Below are positions 52,703 to 63,130 of a stretch of DNA of 64,000 nucleotides, one piece after another. The notes under the pieces are model-generated. The model was not told where the DNA came from, ran no database searches, and saw only the letters and a list, made by a program, of their open reading frames with translations. The DNA lies in contig NZ_JRKO01000011.1 of assembly GCF_000763885.1 (NCBI RefSeq), positions 1 to 64,000 on the forward strand. The letters are read 5' to 3'. The translations under genes and the position numbers were made by a program. The stretch's first letter is position 1; every line of letters starts with the position of its first letter. The stretch is from Paracoccus versutus. GTDB lineage: Bacteria; Pseudomonadota; Alphaproteobacteria; Rhodobacterales; Rhodobacteraceae.

Positions 52703-54131
52703 CCTGCTGCTTGCCCTGCCGCTGGCGGCGCAGGCCGACCCGGCCACCGATTACGCCGAGCATTGCGCCGCCTGCCATGGCGAGGACCGGCTGGGCGGCA
52801 CCGGCCCGGCGCTGATCCCCGAGACGCTGGGGCGCGTGAAGGTCATCGACGGGGTGATCGCCCAAGGCAGGGTCTCGACCCAGATGGAGGGCTTTGCCGA
52901 CCGGCTGTCGCCCGAGGCCATCGCGGCTCTGGTCGGCTATGTCACCGCACCGTTGGACCACCGCCCGGACTGGAGCGCCGAGCAGATCGCCGCCAGCCGC
53001 GAGATGAATGCCGACTACCACCCGGCGGACAAGCCGGTCTTTGCCGCCGATCCGCTGAACATCACCCTGGTGGTGGAGACCGGCGACCATCACGTCAGCG
53101 TGCTGGACGGCGACACGTTCGAGGTCCTGGACCGCTTCGCCACCCCCTTCGCCGTGCATGGCGGGCCGAAGTTCAGCCCCGACGGGCGCTTCGTCTACAT
53201 CATGTCGCGCGACGGCTGGGTGCAGAAATACGACATCTGGTCGCTGGCCGAGGTCGGCCGCATCCGCGCCGCGCTGAACAGCCGCAACATCGCCATCAGC
53301 CCGGACGGCCAGCGCATCGCGGTCGCGAACTACCTGCCCGAAAGCCTGACCATCCTGGACGCCGACCTGAATCCGCTGCGGCTGATCGAGACCGAGGTCG
53401 GCGGCACCCCCAGCCGGGTCAGCGCCGTCTACCAGGCGCCGCAGCGCCGCAGCTTCGTGCTGGCGCTGAAGGACGCACCCGAGATCTGGGAGGTGGCGAC
53501 CGCCGACCTGGCCATCCGCCGCATCCCGATCGACGAGCCGCTGGACGATTTCTTCTTCTCGCCCGACTACCGCCAGCTGATCGGCGCCAACCGGGCGGGC
53601 GACAAGGGCGTGGTGATCGACCTGGACGACGGGCACAAGGTGGCGGAACTGCCCTTGCCGGGGATGCCGCACCTGGGCTCGGGCATCACCTGGGAACGGG
53701 GCGGCCGCCGCGTCATGGCCACCCCGCATCTGGGCGAGGGGGTGATCTCGGTCATCGACATGCAGGACTGGAGCCTGGTCAAGCAGATCAAGACCGACGG
53801 CCCCGGCTTCTTCCTGCGCGGCCATGCCGCCAGCCCCTATGTCTGGGCGGACGTCTTCTTCGGCCCGCACAAGGACGAGATGCATGTCATCGACAAGGAG
53901 ACGCTGGAAATCGTCAAGACGCTGGCGCCCTTTCCCGGCCAGACCTTCGCCCATAGCGAATTCACCCGCGACGGCAGACATGTCCTGGTCTCGTTGTGGG
54001 AGGACGAGGGCGCGGTCGTGGTCTATGATGCCGGGACGCTGGACGAGGTGAAACGGCTGCCGATGCGCAAGCCTTCGGGGAAATACAATGTCTGGAACAA
54101 GATCACCTTCGAGGACGGAACCAGCCACTGA
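52677..54131 (+). CDS. nirN: NirN, periplasmic cd1-like dehydrogenase
   Basis: 484 residues. Signal '[20 protein letters not shown]', heme c motif '[14 protein letters not shown]', then a NirS-like propeller. NirN oxidises the d1 precursor to d1 and hands it to NirS. ATG at 52677 gives the signal peptide. Last recognised gene of the nir operon; a small membrane ORF overlaps its 3' end by 44 bases. Confidence 0.95.
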   Translation: MIRPIVSFSLLLALPLAAQADPATDYAEHCAACHGEDRLGGTGPALIPETLGRVKVIDGVIAQGRVSTQMEGFADRLSPEAIAALVGYVTAPLDHRPDWSAEQIAASREMNADYHPADKPVFAADPLNITLVVETGDHHVSVLDGDTFEVLDRFATPFAVHGGPKFSPDGRFVYIMSRDGWVQKYDIWSLAEVGRIRAALNSRNIAISPDGQRIAVANYLPESLTILDADLNPLRLIETEVGGTPSRVSAVYQAPQRRSFVLALKDAPEIWEVATADLAIRRIPIDEPLDDFFFSPDYRQLIGANRAGDKGVVIDLDDGHKVAELPLPGMPHLGSGITWERGGRRVMATPHLGEGVISVIDMQDWSLVKQIKTDGPGFFLRGHAASPYVWADVFFGPHKDEMHVIDKETLEIVKTLAPFPGQTFAHSEFTRDGRHVLVSLWEDEGAVVVYDAGTLDEVKRLPMRKPSGKYNVWNKITFEDGTSH

Positions 54132-54354
54132 CGGCTGGCCGGCCTGGAAACTGGCGCTGCTGTTCTATCCCTTCGCGGCGGCGGCGGTCTGGATCAACCT
54201 GTTCATGCTGTCGCTTCTGGCCAGCTGGATCGGCCTGCCGGTGCTGCCGCCGATGCAGGCCGCCGGCGCCGCGCTGCTTCTGGGCGTGCCGGCGGGCTGG
54301 GCCTCGGGGCGCTGGATCCGCAGCCTGATGGACCGCGCCCGGCCGCGCGACTGA
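54088..54354 (+). CDS. Small two-span membrane protein after nirN
   Basis: 88 residues; no family recognised. Two hydrophobic spans 'LALLFYPFAAAAVWINLFMLSLLASWIGL' and 'MQAAGAALLLGVPAGWASGRWI', short basic C-terminus. The only ATG overlaps nirN by 44 bases in another frame, so its translation must be coupled to nirN or start later from a non-ATG codon. The hydrophobic run continues 220 bases beyond the nirN stop and uses codons like its neighbours, which argues for a real gene. Confidence 0.6.
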   Translation: MSGTRSPSRTEPATDGWPAWKLALLFYPFAAAAVWINLFMLSLLASWIGLPVLPPMQAAGAALLLGVPAGWASGRWIRSLMDRARPRD

Positions 54355-54424
54355 CCCTTTTCACCGGAAAGGCGGCCCCCCTGCGCCCGGCCGGCGCAAA
54401 GGGGCGCGAAACTGCGGCACCCTA

Positions 54425-56780
<2,356 letters not shown>

Positions 56781-56848
56781 CCGGACTAAACCCCTGAGCG
56801 GCGCCCGGCGACGCTTGCCCAGGGGTTCGGTAGTGGTAACGATTGCAG

Positions 56849-56880
56849 CCCCAGGGACCGACGGTCCCTGGGGATTTTTC
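56849..56880 (+). terminator. Intrinsic terminator of katG
   Basis: CCCCAGGGACC - GAC - GGTCCCTGGGG, a perfect 11-bp stem followed by ATTTTTC, 68 bp after the katG stop. Confidence 0.93.
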
Positions 56881-57023
56881 ATGCCGCGATCGGTGCGACC
56901 CCCGCGCCCGCCCGGTCCGACCCATCTGGAGCCGGAGATCATGCAGGCTCGCCGGTCTTTCGCGGCCGGGCCCCGATCCGCGATCTCGGCGCTGCAGGAA
57001 AGCTTGCGGGGAGTATTTGCAGA

Positions 57024-57350
57024 ACGAAGAAGATGCGGGCGGGCGCTGCATCGGCCAGCCGCTTGCTCTGGTCATGCGAAACCGCCGCAGGGCCGGGGCG
57101 CGGCTTGCGCTTACAGGAAGCTTTGCGGGTCGATGTCCACCGCCAGCCGCAGATTGGCTGGCGGCTTCCGCGCCAGACCCAGCCATACGAAGAAGATGCG
57201 GGCGGGGCGCTGCATCGGCCAGCCGCTTGCTCTGGTCATGCGAAACCGCCGCAGGGCCGGGGCGCGGCTTGCGCTTACAGGAAGCTTTGCGGGTCGATGT
57301 CCACCGCCAGCCGCAGGTTTGTGGGCGGCTTCGGCGCCAGGCCCAGCCAT
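57024..57350. repeat. Tandem duplication of the priA 3' end (163 + 164 bp)
   Basis: Two abutting copies: 57024-57186 and 57187-57350. The first ~130 bp of each (downstream flank plus last 17 codons of priA) are identical apart from one G in a G-run. The last 34 bp, which encode the preceding residues, differ at about six sites. Both copies still encode the PriA C-terminus: 'WLGLARKPPANLRLAVDIDP' in the outer copy and 'WLGLAPKPPTNLRLAVDIDP' in the intact gene. Confidence 0.93.
57111..57186 (-). pseudogene. Remnant of the priA C-terminus (outer duplicate)
   Basis: Minus-strand 25-codon fragment reading 'WLGLARKPPANLRLAVDIDP', then QSFL and stop, in the outer copy of the duplication. It lacks everything upstream of the last 24 residues, and no start is present, so it is not a gene. 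Confidence 0.8.
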
Positions 57351-59476
57351 TGCGAAATCGCGCCTTGCAAGGGCGCCTGCCGCGGCGCCCGGATCAGCAT
57401 CCGCACCCGATAGCGCGCGCGGATGCGGGCGATGGGCGCGGGCGCGGGACCGAAAATCTCGGCGCCGATGATGCGCAGGGGCTCGGCGCGGCGGGCCAGC
57501 TCGCGGGCGTAATCCTCGACCACTGGCTGGTCGGGATGCGACAGGATGATCCCCGCCAGCCGGCCGAAGGGCGGCATCCCCGCCGCCTGGCGCGCCGCCG
57601 CCTCGGCATCCCAGAACGCCTCGTCCTCGCCCGACAGGATGGCGCGGATCACCGGGTGGTCGGGTTGGTAGGTCTGCAACAGCGCCAGCCCCCGCGCATC
57701 GCCGCCCTCGCGCCCGGCGCGGCCGGCGACCTGCCGCATCAGCTGGAAGCTGCGCTCGGCCGCGCGCAGGTCGGCGCCTTGCAGGCCCAGGTCGGCGTCG
57801 ATCACGCCCACCAGCGTCAGGCGCGGGAAGTTGTGGCCCTTGGCGACGATCTGCGTGCCGATGATGATGTCGGTGCCGCCCGCGCCGATCTCGGCGATCG
57901 CCTCCTTCAAGGCCCGCGCCGAATGGAACAGGTCCGAGGACAGCACCGTCGACCGCGCCTCAGGGAAGCGCTCGGCCACTTCCTCGGCCAGCCGTTCCAC
58001 CCCCGGCCCGATGGCGGTCATCTTGCCCTCGACCCCGCAGCTGGGGCAGGCCACCGGGATCGGCTTGGTCGCGCCGCATTGGTGGCAGACCAGGCGGTTC
58101 TGGAAGCGATGCTCGACCATGCGGGCGTCGCAATGGTCGCAGCCGATCTGCTGGCCGCAGGCGCGGCAGGCGGTGATCGGCGCATAGCCGCGCCGGTTCA
58201 GGAACAAGAGCGACTGCTCGCCCCTGTCGCGGCGCGCCGCGATCTCGGCGGCCAGGCGGGGACTGATCCAGCGTCCCTTCTCCATCTCTTGCTGGCGCAG
58301 GTCGATGGTGCCCATCTCGGGCAGGTCCGCCGTGCCGTAGCGGGCGCGCAGGTCCAGGCGGCGATATTTGCCGGTGGCCGCATTCACCCAGCTTTCGACC
58401 GAGGGCGTGGCCGAAGCCAGCACCACCTGCGCCTGCTCGACGCTGGCGCGCAGCACCGCCATGTCGCGGGCGCTGTAATAGACGACATCCTCTTGCTTGT
58501 AGCTGGAATCGTGTTCCTCATCGACGACGATCAGGCCCAGGTCGGCAAAGGGCAGGAACAGCGCCGAGCGCGCGCCGACCACCAGCCCGACATGGTTCTG
58601 CGCCGCCATGGTCCAGAGCCGCCGCCGCTCGCTGCGGGTGATGCCGGAATGCCATTCGCCGGGCCGGGCGCCGAAACGCGCCTCGACCCGGTCCAGGAAC
58701 TCGGCCGAAAGCGCGATCTCGGGCAGCAGCACCAGCGCCTGCCGGCCCTGCCGCAGGCATTCCGCCACGGCTTCCAGATAGACCTCGGTCTTGCCCGAGC
58801 CGGTGACGCCGCGCAGCAGCGTGGTGCCATAGGCGCGGCTGCGCAAGGCGTCGCGCAGGGCCTCGGCCGCCTCGGCCTGGTCGGCGGCCAGCGGCTTGCC
58901 CGGCAAGGCGGGGTCCAGCTGCGGATAGGGGGTGTCGCGCGGCGCCAGCACCTCGGCCAGCGTGCCGGCCTTGACCAGCCCCTGCACCACGCCCGGACTG
59001 ACCCCGGCCAGCTGCGCCAGCTCGCCGGGCGCAAAGCCGGCGCCGCCGTGATCCTCGATCACCCGCAGCACGGCGGCGCGGGCATCGGTCATGCGCGCGG
59101 GCACCGGCCCGGCGCGATGGATGATGCGCCGGGCCGAGGGCGGCTGGTCCAGGTCCGGCGCCCGCGTCGCCATGCGCAGAAGCGAGGGCAGCGGCGTCAG
59201 CGTGTATTCGCCCATGCGGGTCAGGAATTCGATCATCCCCGGCGCCAGCGGCGGCGCATCGACCAGCCGTGCCACCGGCCGCAGCCGCGCCGCATCGAAA
59301 TCGCCGACACCCGGTCCCCAGACCGCACCCATCACCCGGCGCGGACCCAGCGGCACCACCACCAGCTGGCCCAGCCGCACGCCGCCCTCGGGCGCGAGAT
59401 AGTCCAGCACCCCGACCACCTCTTGCGTCAGCACCGCGATGCGCGCGCCATGGGGATAGAAAAGCGGCGGGGACAT
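57275..59476 (-). CDS. priA: Primosomal protein N' (PriA helicase)
   Basis: 733 residues. N-terminal DNA-binding domain, helicase Walker A 'LLRGVTGSGKTEVYLEAVAE', DEAH-like 'LIVVDEEHDSSYKQED', zinc-binding cysteines 'CRACGQQIGCDHCDARMVEH' and 'CHQCGATKPIPVACPSCG', helicase VI region 'QVAGRAGREGGDARGLALL'. Restarts stalled replication forks. Its 3' end is tandemly duplicated, but the gene itself is intact. A 44-codon ORF ends one base before its ATG. Confidence 0.96.
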   Translation of the reverse strand: MSPPLFYPHGARIAVLTQEVVGVLDYLAPEGGVRLGQLVVVPLGPRRVMGAVWGPGVGDFDAARLRPVARLVDAPPLAPGMIEFLTRMGEYTLTPLPSLLRMATRAPDLDQPPSARRIIHRAGPVPARMTDARAAVLRVIEDHGGAGFAPGELAQLAGVSPGVVQGLVKAGTLAEVLAPRDTPYPQLDPALPGKPLAADQAEAAEALRDALRSRAYGTTLLRGVTGSGKTEVYLEAVAECLRQGRQALVLLPEIALSAEFLDRVEARFGARPGEWHSGITRSERRRLWTMAAQNHVGLVVGARSALFLPFADLGLIVVDEEHDSSYKQEDVVYYSARDMAVLRASVEQAQVVLASATPSVESWVNAATGKYRRLDLRARYGTADLPEMGTIDLRQQEMEKGRWISPRLAAEIAARRDRGEQSLLFLNRRGYAPITACRACGQQIGCDHCDARMVEHRFQNRLVCHQCGATKPIPVACPSCGVEGKMTAIGPGVERLAEEVAERFPEARSTVLSSDLFHSARALKEAIAEIGAGGTDIIIGTQIVAKGHNFPRLTLVGVIDADLGLQGADLRAAERSFQLMRQVAGRAGREGGDARGLALLQTYQPDHPVIRAILSGEDEAFWDAEAAARQAAGMPPFGRLAGIILSHPDQPVVEDYARELARRAEPLRIIGAEIFGPAPAPIARIRARYRVRMLIRAPRQAPLQGAISQWLGLAPKPPTNLRLAVDIDPQSFL

Positions 59477-59477
59477 C

Positions 59478-59612
59478 TCAGACCGGCAGCGAGGCCCAGC
59501 CGATCAGCAGCAGCAGCGGCCAGTTGCCCACCAGCAACGGTCCGGCGGCCAGGGCCGGCAACAGGGCGACGAGATCGGGCTGAAAGGCTTCCAAGTCATT
59601 CTCCGGTTGCAT
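59478..59612 (-). CDS. 44-residue hydrophobic small protein upstream of priA
   Basis: Acidic start 'MQPENDLEAFQPDLVALLPA' then a single hydrophobic segment 'LAAGPLLVGNWPLLLLIGWA' and SLPV at the end. Stop lies one base before the priA ATG, suggesting coupling. No Shine-Dalgarno is visible, so the start is uncertain. No family recognised; it could be a leader peptide or a membrane microprotein. Confidence 0.45.
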   Translation of the reverse strand: MQPENDLEAFQPDLVALLPALAAGPLLVGNWPLLLLIGWASLPV

Positions 59613-59727
59613 GCGGCGGGGATAGTGGCATGCAAGACCTCTGCCCCGCAAGCCGCGCGGCCCGGACTTCACGCGCGGGCTGTTATGCGCTAAACCCACG
59701 GCAAAACCGCAAGAAGGGCTTCCCCGC

Positions 59728-60381
59728 ATGAAATTCTTTGTCGATACCGCCGACGTCGCCGCCATCCGCGAGCTGAACGACCTTGGCATGGTGGACGGCG
59801 TCACCACCAACCCGTCGCTGATCCTGAAATCGGGCCGCGACATCCTGGAAGTCACCAAGGAGATCTGCGACATCGTCGAGGGTCCGGTCAGCGCCGAGGT
59901 CGTCGCCGCCAAGGCCGAGGACATGATCCGCGAGGGCGAGCACCTGGTGAAGATCGCCCCGAACATCACCGTCAAGGTGCCGCTGACCTGGGACGGGCTG
60001 AAAGCCTGCAAGGCACTGTCCTCGCAGGGCCACAAGGTCAACGTGACGCTGTGCTTCAGCGCCGCGCAGGCGATCCTGGCCGCCAAGGCCGGCGCCACCT
60101 TCATCAGCCCCTTCATCGGCCGGCTCGACGACATCAACTTCGACGGCATGGAGCTGATCGCCCAGATCCGCGAGATCTATGACAATTACGACTTCCAGAC
60201 CGAAATCCTGGCCGCCTCGATCCGCTCGGTGAACCATATCACCGACGCCGCCCGCATCGGCGCCGACGTGATCACCGCGCCGCCCGCCGTCATCAAGGCG
60301 ATGGCGAATCACGTGCTGACCGACCGGGGCCTGGAACAGTTCAACGCCGACTGGGCCAAGACCGGGCAGAAGATCGTCTGA
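59728..60381 (+). CDS. Transaldolase-family protein (TalC / fructose-6-phosphate aldolase type)
   Basis: 217 residues, TIM barrel. '[32 protein letters not shown]' opens the fold; Schiff-base Lys in '[15 protein letters not shown]'; '[31 protein letters not shown]'; '[32 protein letters not shown]'. Small TalC proteins are either transaldolases (pentose phosphate pathway) or fructose-6-P aldolases; the position occupied by Phe ('TLCFS') matches the transaldolase branch. Stop overlaps the DUF484 start. Confidence 0.92.
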   Translation: MKFFVDTADVAAIRELNDLGMVDGVTTNPSLILKSGRDILEVTKEICDIVEGPVSAEVVAAKAEDMIREGEHLVKIAPNITVKVPLTWDGLKACKALSSQGHKVNVTLCFSAAQAILAAKAGATFISPFIGRLDDINFDGMELIAQIREIYDNYDFQTEILAASIRSVNHITDAARIGADVITAPPAVIKAMANHVLTDRGLEQFNADWAKTGQKIV

Positions 60382-61091
60382 TGACCGAGCAGACTGCGGC
60401 CGAACTGACCGAGGACATCCGCGCCCGGCTGCTGGCGCAGCCCGAGCTGATCCTCTCCGACCGCGACCTGATGCGCGCGCTGATCGGCGCGCGCGAGGCC
60501 GAGGTGGGCGAGAACGTCATCGACATCCGCGGCCGCGCCATGCAGGCGCTCGAGGCGCGGCTCGACCGGCTCGAGGCGGCGCATGAATCGGTGATCTCGG
60601 CCGCCTATGACAACCAGTCGGGGATGAACACCATCCACCGCGCCGTGCTGTCGCTGCTGGAGCCGACGGATTTCGAGGAGTTCCTGGAAAACCTCGACAT
60701 CGCCGTCGCGCCGATCCTGCGGGTGGAAACCCTGCGGCTGGTGATGGAATCGGGCGGCGAGGTGCCCGAGCCAGAGGACGGCAGCCCGCTGGCGATCGCC
60801 CCCGCCGGCACGGTGGCGCGGCTGATCTCGGGCGGGCGGCGGATGCCGCGCGGCGACGACATCGTGCTGCGCGGCGTCGTGCGCGAGACCCTGCCCTTCC
60901 ATGGCGACGCCCGCGCGCCCATCCGGTCCGAGGCGCTTCTGCCCATCGACCTCGGCCCCGGCCGCTTCCCGGCGCTGCTGCTGATGGGCTCGGCCGATGT
61001 CGGGCGCTTCAACCCGGCCCAGGGCACGGATCTGCTGCGCTTCTTCGGCCAGGCGTTCCGGCTGGCGCTGATCTCCTGGCTCAGGAAATGA
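60381..61091 (+). CDS. DUF484 protein
   Basis: 236 residues. N-terminal helix pair with 'LLAQPELILSDRDLMRALIGA' and 'VIDIRGRAMQALEARLDRLEAAHESVI', then a GAF-like fold 'VETLRLVMESGGEVPEPED', 'LLMGSADVGRFNPAQGTDLLRFFGQAFRLALISWL'. DUF484 genes often sit before xerC, as here (ATGA overlap). Function unknown. Confidence 0.9.
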   Translation: MTEQTAAELTEDIRARLLAQPELILSDRDLMRALIGAREAEVGENVIDIRGRAMQALEARLDRLEAAHESVISAAYDNQSGMNTIHRAVLSLLEPTDFEEFLENLDIAVAPILRVETLRLVMESGGEVPEPEDGSPLAIAPAGTVARLISGGRRMPRGDDIVLRGVVRETLPFHGDARAPIRSEALLPIDLGPGRFPALLLMGSADVGRFNPAQGTDLLRFFGQAFRLALISWLRK

Positions 61092-62026
61092 CCGGCGGGG
61101 CCGAGCCTTTGGCGCTGGCCCCGGCCATGGCCGACAACCTCGCGCGCTGGCTCGACAGCGAGCGCGCGACGCGCGACCGTTCGGACCACACGATCCGTGC
61201 CTATCAGGCGGACCTGCTGGCCTTCCTCTCGTTCCTCGGCGGCTATCACGGCACACCCGCGCTGCCGGCGACGCTGGCCGGGCTGACGCAGACCGACATG
61301 CGCGCCTTCGCCGCCGCCGAGCGCGGCCGCGGCCTTTCGGCCCGCTCGCTGGCGCGAAGGCTCTCGGCCACGCGCAGCTTCATCCGCTGGATGGCCGACC
61401 GGCACGGCTTCGACGCCTCCAGGGCGCTGGCCTCGCGCAGCCCGAAATACACCCGCTCGCTGCCCCGCCCGCTGGCGCCCCAACAGGCGCAGGACGTGCT
61501 GAAGATCACCGCCGGCGCCCATCCCGAGGCCTGGATCGCCGCCCGCGACGCGGCGGTGCTGACGCTGCTCTGGGGCTGCGGGCTGCGCATCTCCGAGGCG
61601 CTGGGACTGAACGGCGCCGACTGGCCCCTGCGCGAGGCGCTGACCATCCGCGGCAAGGGCGGGCGCGAAAGACAGGTGCCGGTCCTGCCCATCGCGCGCG
61701 AGGCCATCGCCGAGTACCTGCGGCTCTGCCCCTATTCGCTGCAAGCCAAGGAACCGCTCTTCCGCGGCGCCCGCGGCGGCCGGCTCAACCCGACGCTGGT
61801 CGCGGCCGCGATGCGCCAGGCGCGCCAGGTGCTGGGCCTGCCGCCGACGGCGACGCCGCATGCGCTGCGCCATTCCTTCGCCACCCATCTGCTGGCGGCG
61901 GGCGGCGACTTGCGCACGATCCAGGAACTGCTGGGCCATGCCAGCCTGTCCACGACCCAGGTCTATACCGGCGTGGACGACGCGCATCTGCTGGCGGTCT
62001 ATCGCGCCGCCCATCCCCGCGCCTGA
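61088..62026 (+). CDS. xerC: Tyrosine recombinase XerC
   Basis: 312 residues. N-terminal SAM-like domain 'RSDHTIRAYQADLLAFLSFLGG'; catalytic core Arg in 'LLWGCGLRISEALGLNG', Lys in 'IRGKGGRERQVPVLP', His-x-x-Arg in 'TPHALRHSFATHLLAAGG', His in 'LLGHASLSTTQVYTG' and the nucleophile Tyr in that same segment. Chromosome dimer resolution at dif with XerD. Position behind DUF484 is typical for xerC. No attachment site or integrated element is near it. Confidence 0.94.
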   Translation: MTGGAEPLALAPAMADNLARWLDSERATRDRSDHTIRAYQADLLAFLSFLGGYHGTPALPATLAGLTQTDMRAFAAAERGRGLSARSLARRLSATRSFIRWMADRHGFDASRALASRSPKYTRSLPRPLAPQQAQDVLKITAGAHPEAWIAARDAAVLTLLWGCGLRISEALGLNGADWPLREALTIRGKGGRERQVPVLPIAREAIAEYLRLCPYSLQAKEPLFRGARGGRLNPTLVAAAMRQARQVLGLPPTATPHALRHSFATHLLAAGGDLRTIQELLGHASLSTTQVYTGVDDAHLLAVYRAAHPRA

Positions 62027-62152
62027 GCGGCTTCACCGTTTCCCGAATACTCAAGCCGCCGGCACAAACGGCTTCTGCATGCCCCAATGCGCATCCCGCC
62101 GCGCCGCCCGAGCCGGCTTTACATTTCCCGTGCGGCATCCCAAAGGGGCGGA

Positions 62153-62911
62153 ATGTTCGAACTTTCCCTCGATCTCGTGCTGCTGCTGGCCGGTGCCGCC
62201 TTCGCCGCCGGCTTCGTCGATGCCATCGCCGGCGGAGGCGGGCTGATCACCGTCCCCGCCCTGATGCTGGCCGGCCTGCCCCCGGCGCAGGCGCTGGCGA
62301 CGAACAAGGTGCAGGGCGTCTTCGGCGCGGCGACGGCGGCGATCTCCTATGCCCGCAGCGGGCTCGTGGACCTGCGCGGGCAAAGCGGGGCGGCAGCGGT
62401 CGCCTTCGCGGCGGGGCTCTGCGGCGCACTGCTGGTAAGCTGGATCCCGGCGCAGGCGCTGCGCTACGGCCTGCCGGTGGTGCTGATCGGGATCGCCGCC
62501 TTCTTCGCCCTCAGGCCGGGACTGGACGATACCGACCGCATGCGCCGCATCACCCCAGCCGCCTTCACCGCCTCGGTCGTGCCCCTCGTCGCCTTCTATG
62601 ACGGGCTGGTCGGGCCAGGCACGGGATCGTTCTTCATGCTGGGCTTCGTCATGCTGGCGGGCTACGGCATCCTCAAGGCGACGGCGCATACGAAACTGCT
62701 GAACTTCGCCTCGAACCTCGGCGGGCTGGTCGCCTTTGCGGCGGTAGGAAAGCCGCTCTGGCTGGTCGGCGCCGTCATGGCCGTGGCGCAGATCGCCGGC
62801 GCCCTGCTGGGCGCAAGGCTGGCGATGCGGATCGGCGCGCGGGTCATCAAGCCGCTGCTGGTCGCGACCTCGACCCTGCTGGCGCTGCGGCTGATCTGGC
62901 AGCTTCTTTGA
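62153..62911 (+). CDS. TSUP-family (TauE/SafE) membrane permease
   Basis: 252 residues, seven to eight membrane segments. 'FVDAIAGGGGLITVPALMLAGLPPAQALATNKVQ' is the TSUP signature, repeated in the second half as 'YDGLVGPGTGSFFMLGFVMLAGYGILKATAHTKLLNFASN'. Members move sulfite, sulfonates or other organic anions. ATG at 62153 follows AAAGGGGCGGA; the longer frame is rejected. A dispersed element copy begins 6 bp after the stop. Confidence 0.9.
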   Translation: MFELSLDLVLLLAGAAFAAGFVDAIAGGGGLITVPALMLAGLPPAQALATNKVQGVFGAATAAISYARSGLVDLRGQSGAAAVAFAAGLCGALLVSWIPAQALRYGLPVVLIGIAAFFALRPGLDDTDRMRRITPAAFTASVVPLVAFYDGLVGPGTGSFFMLGFVMLAGYGILKATAHTKLLNFASNLGGLVAFAAVGKPLWLVGAVMAVAQIAGALLGARLAMRIGARVIKPLLVATSTLLALRLIWQLL

Positions 62912-62916
62912 AGGAT

Positions 62917-63090
62917 GGGGGCTTTGCGCCCCCACGCCCGCCGGGCAAGCCCGACGGGCTTCCCCCGCAGGATATTTGCCCACGGAAGAAACCCGGAAAA
63001 AGGCCTCGGAAAAAGGCAATGCCCGGCGCCTGGCTTCTTCCGTGTCGAAATATCCTGGGGGAGCGCGGAACGCGCGGGGGCAAAGCCCCC
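62917..63090. repeat. Inverted pair of dispersed hairpin/TATTT elements, copies 4 and 5
   Basis: Copy 4 (+): GGGGGCTTTGCGCCCCC, a CCGGGCAAGCCCG hairpin, CCCCC, GCAGGATATTT (62968-62977), then CACGGAAGAA. Copy 5 (-): GGGGGCTTTGCCCCC (63090-63076), CCCCCAGGATATTT (63061-63048), then CACGGAAGAA. They point toward each other between the convergent TSUP and asparaginase genes, so each would serve as the 3' end of its own gene. Confidence 0.7.
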
Positions 63091-63130
63091 GATCTGCTCG
63101 GGAAGGCTGCGCGCCAGAGCCGCGCCCGGA

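Noticed and set aside
56985..57010. Possible third copy of the priA-end repeat (CAGGAAAGCTTGCGGGG)
   Set aside because: Only about 17 bp of loose similarity; no coding match to PriA.
57024..57350. Tandem repeat considered as a CRISPR or minisatellite
   Set aside because: Only two long units with no spacers, and both encode the PriA C-terminus; it is a partial gene duplication.
56843..59731. 962-residue plus-strand open frame opposite priA
   Set aside because: It runs through the katG terminator, the duplication and antisense priA; no domain and shadow-like composition.
61088..62026. XerC-type recombinase as the integrase of a mobile island
   Set aside because: Sequence and DUF484 neighbour are those of housekeeping XerC; no direct repeats, tRNA target or cargo beside it.
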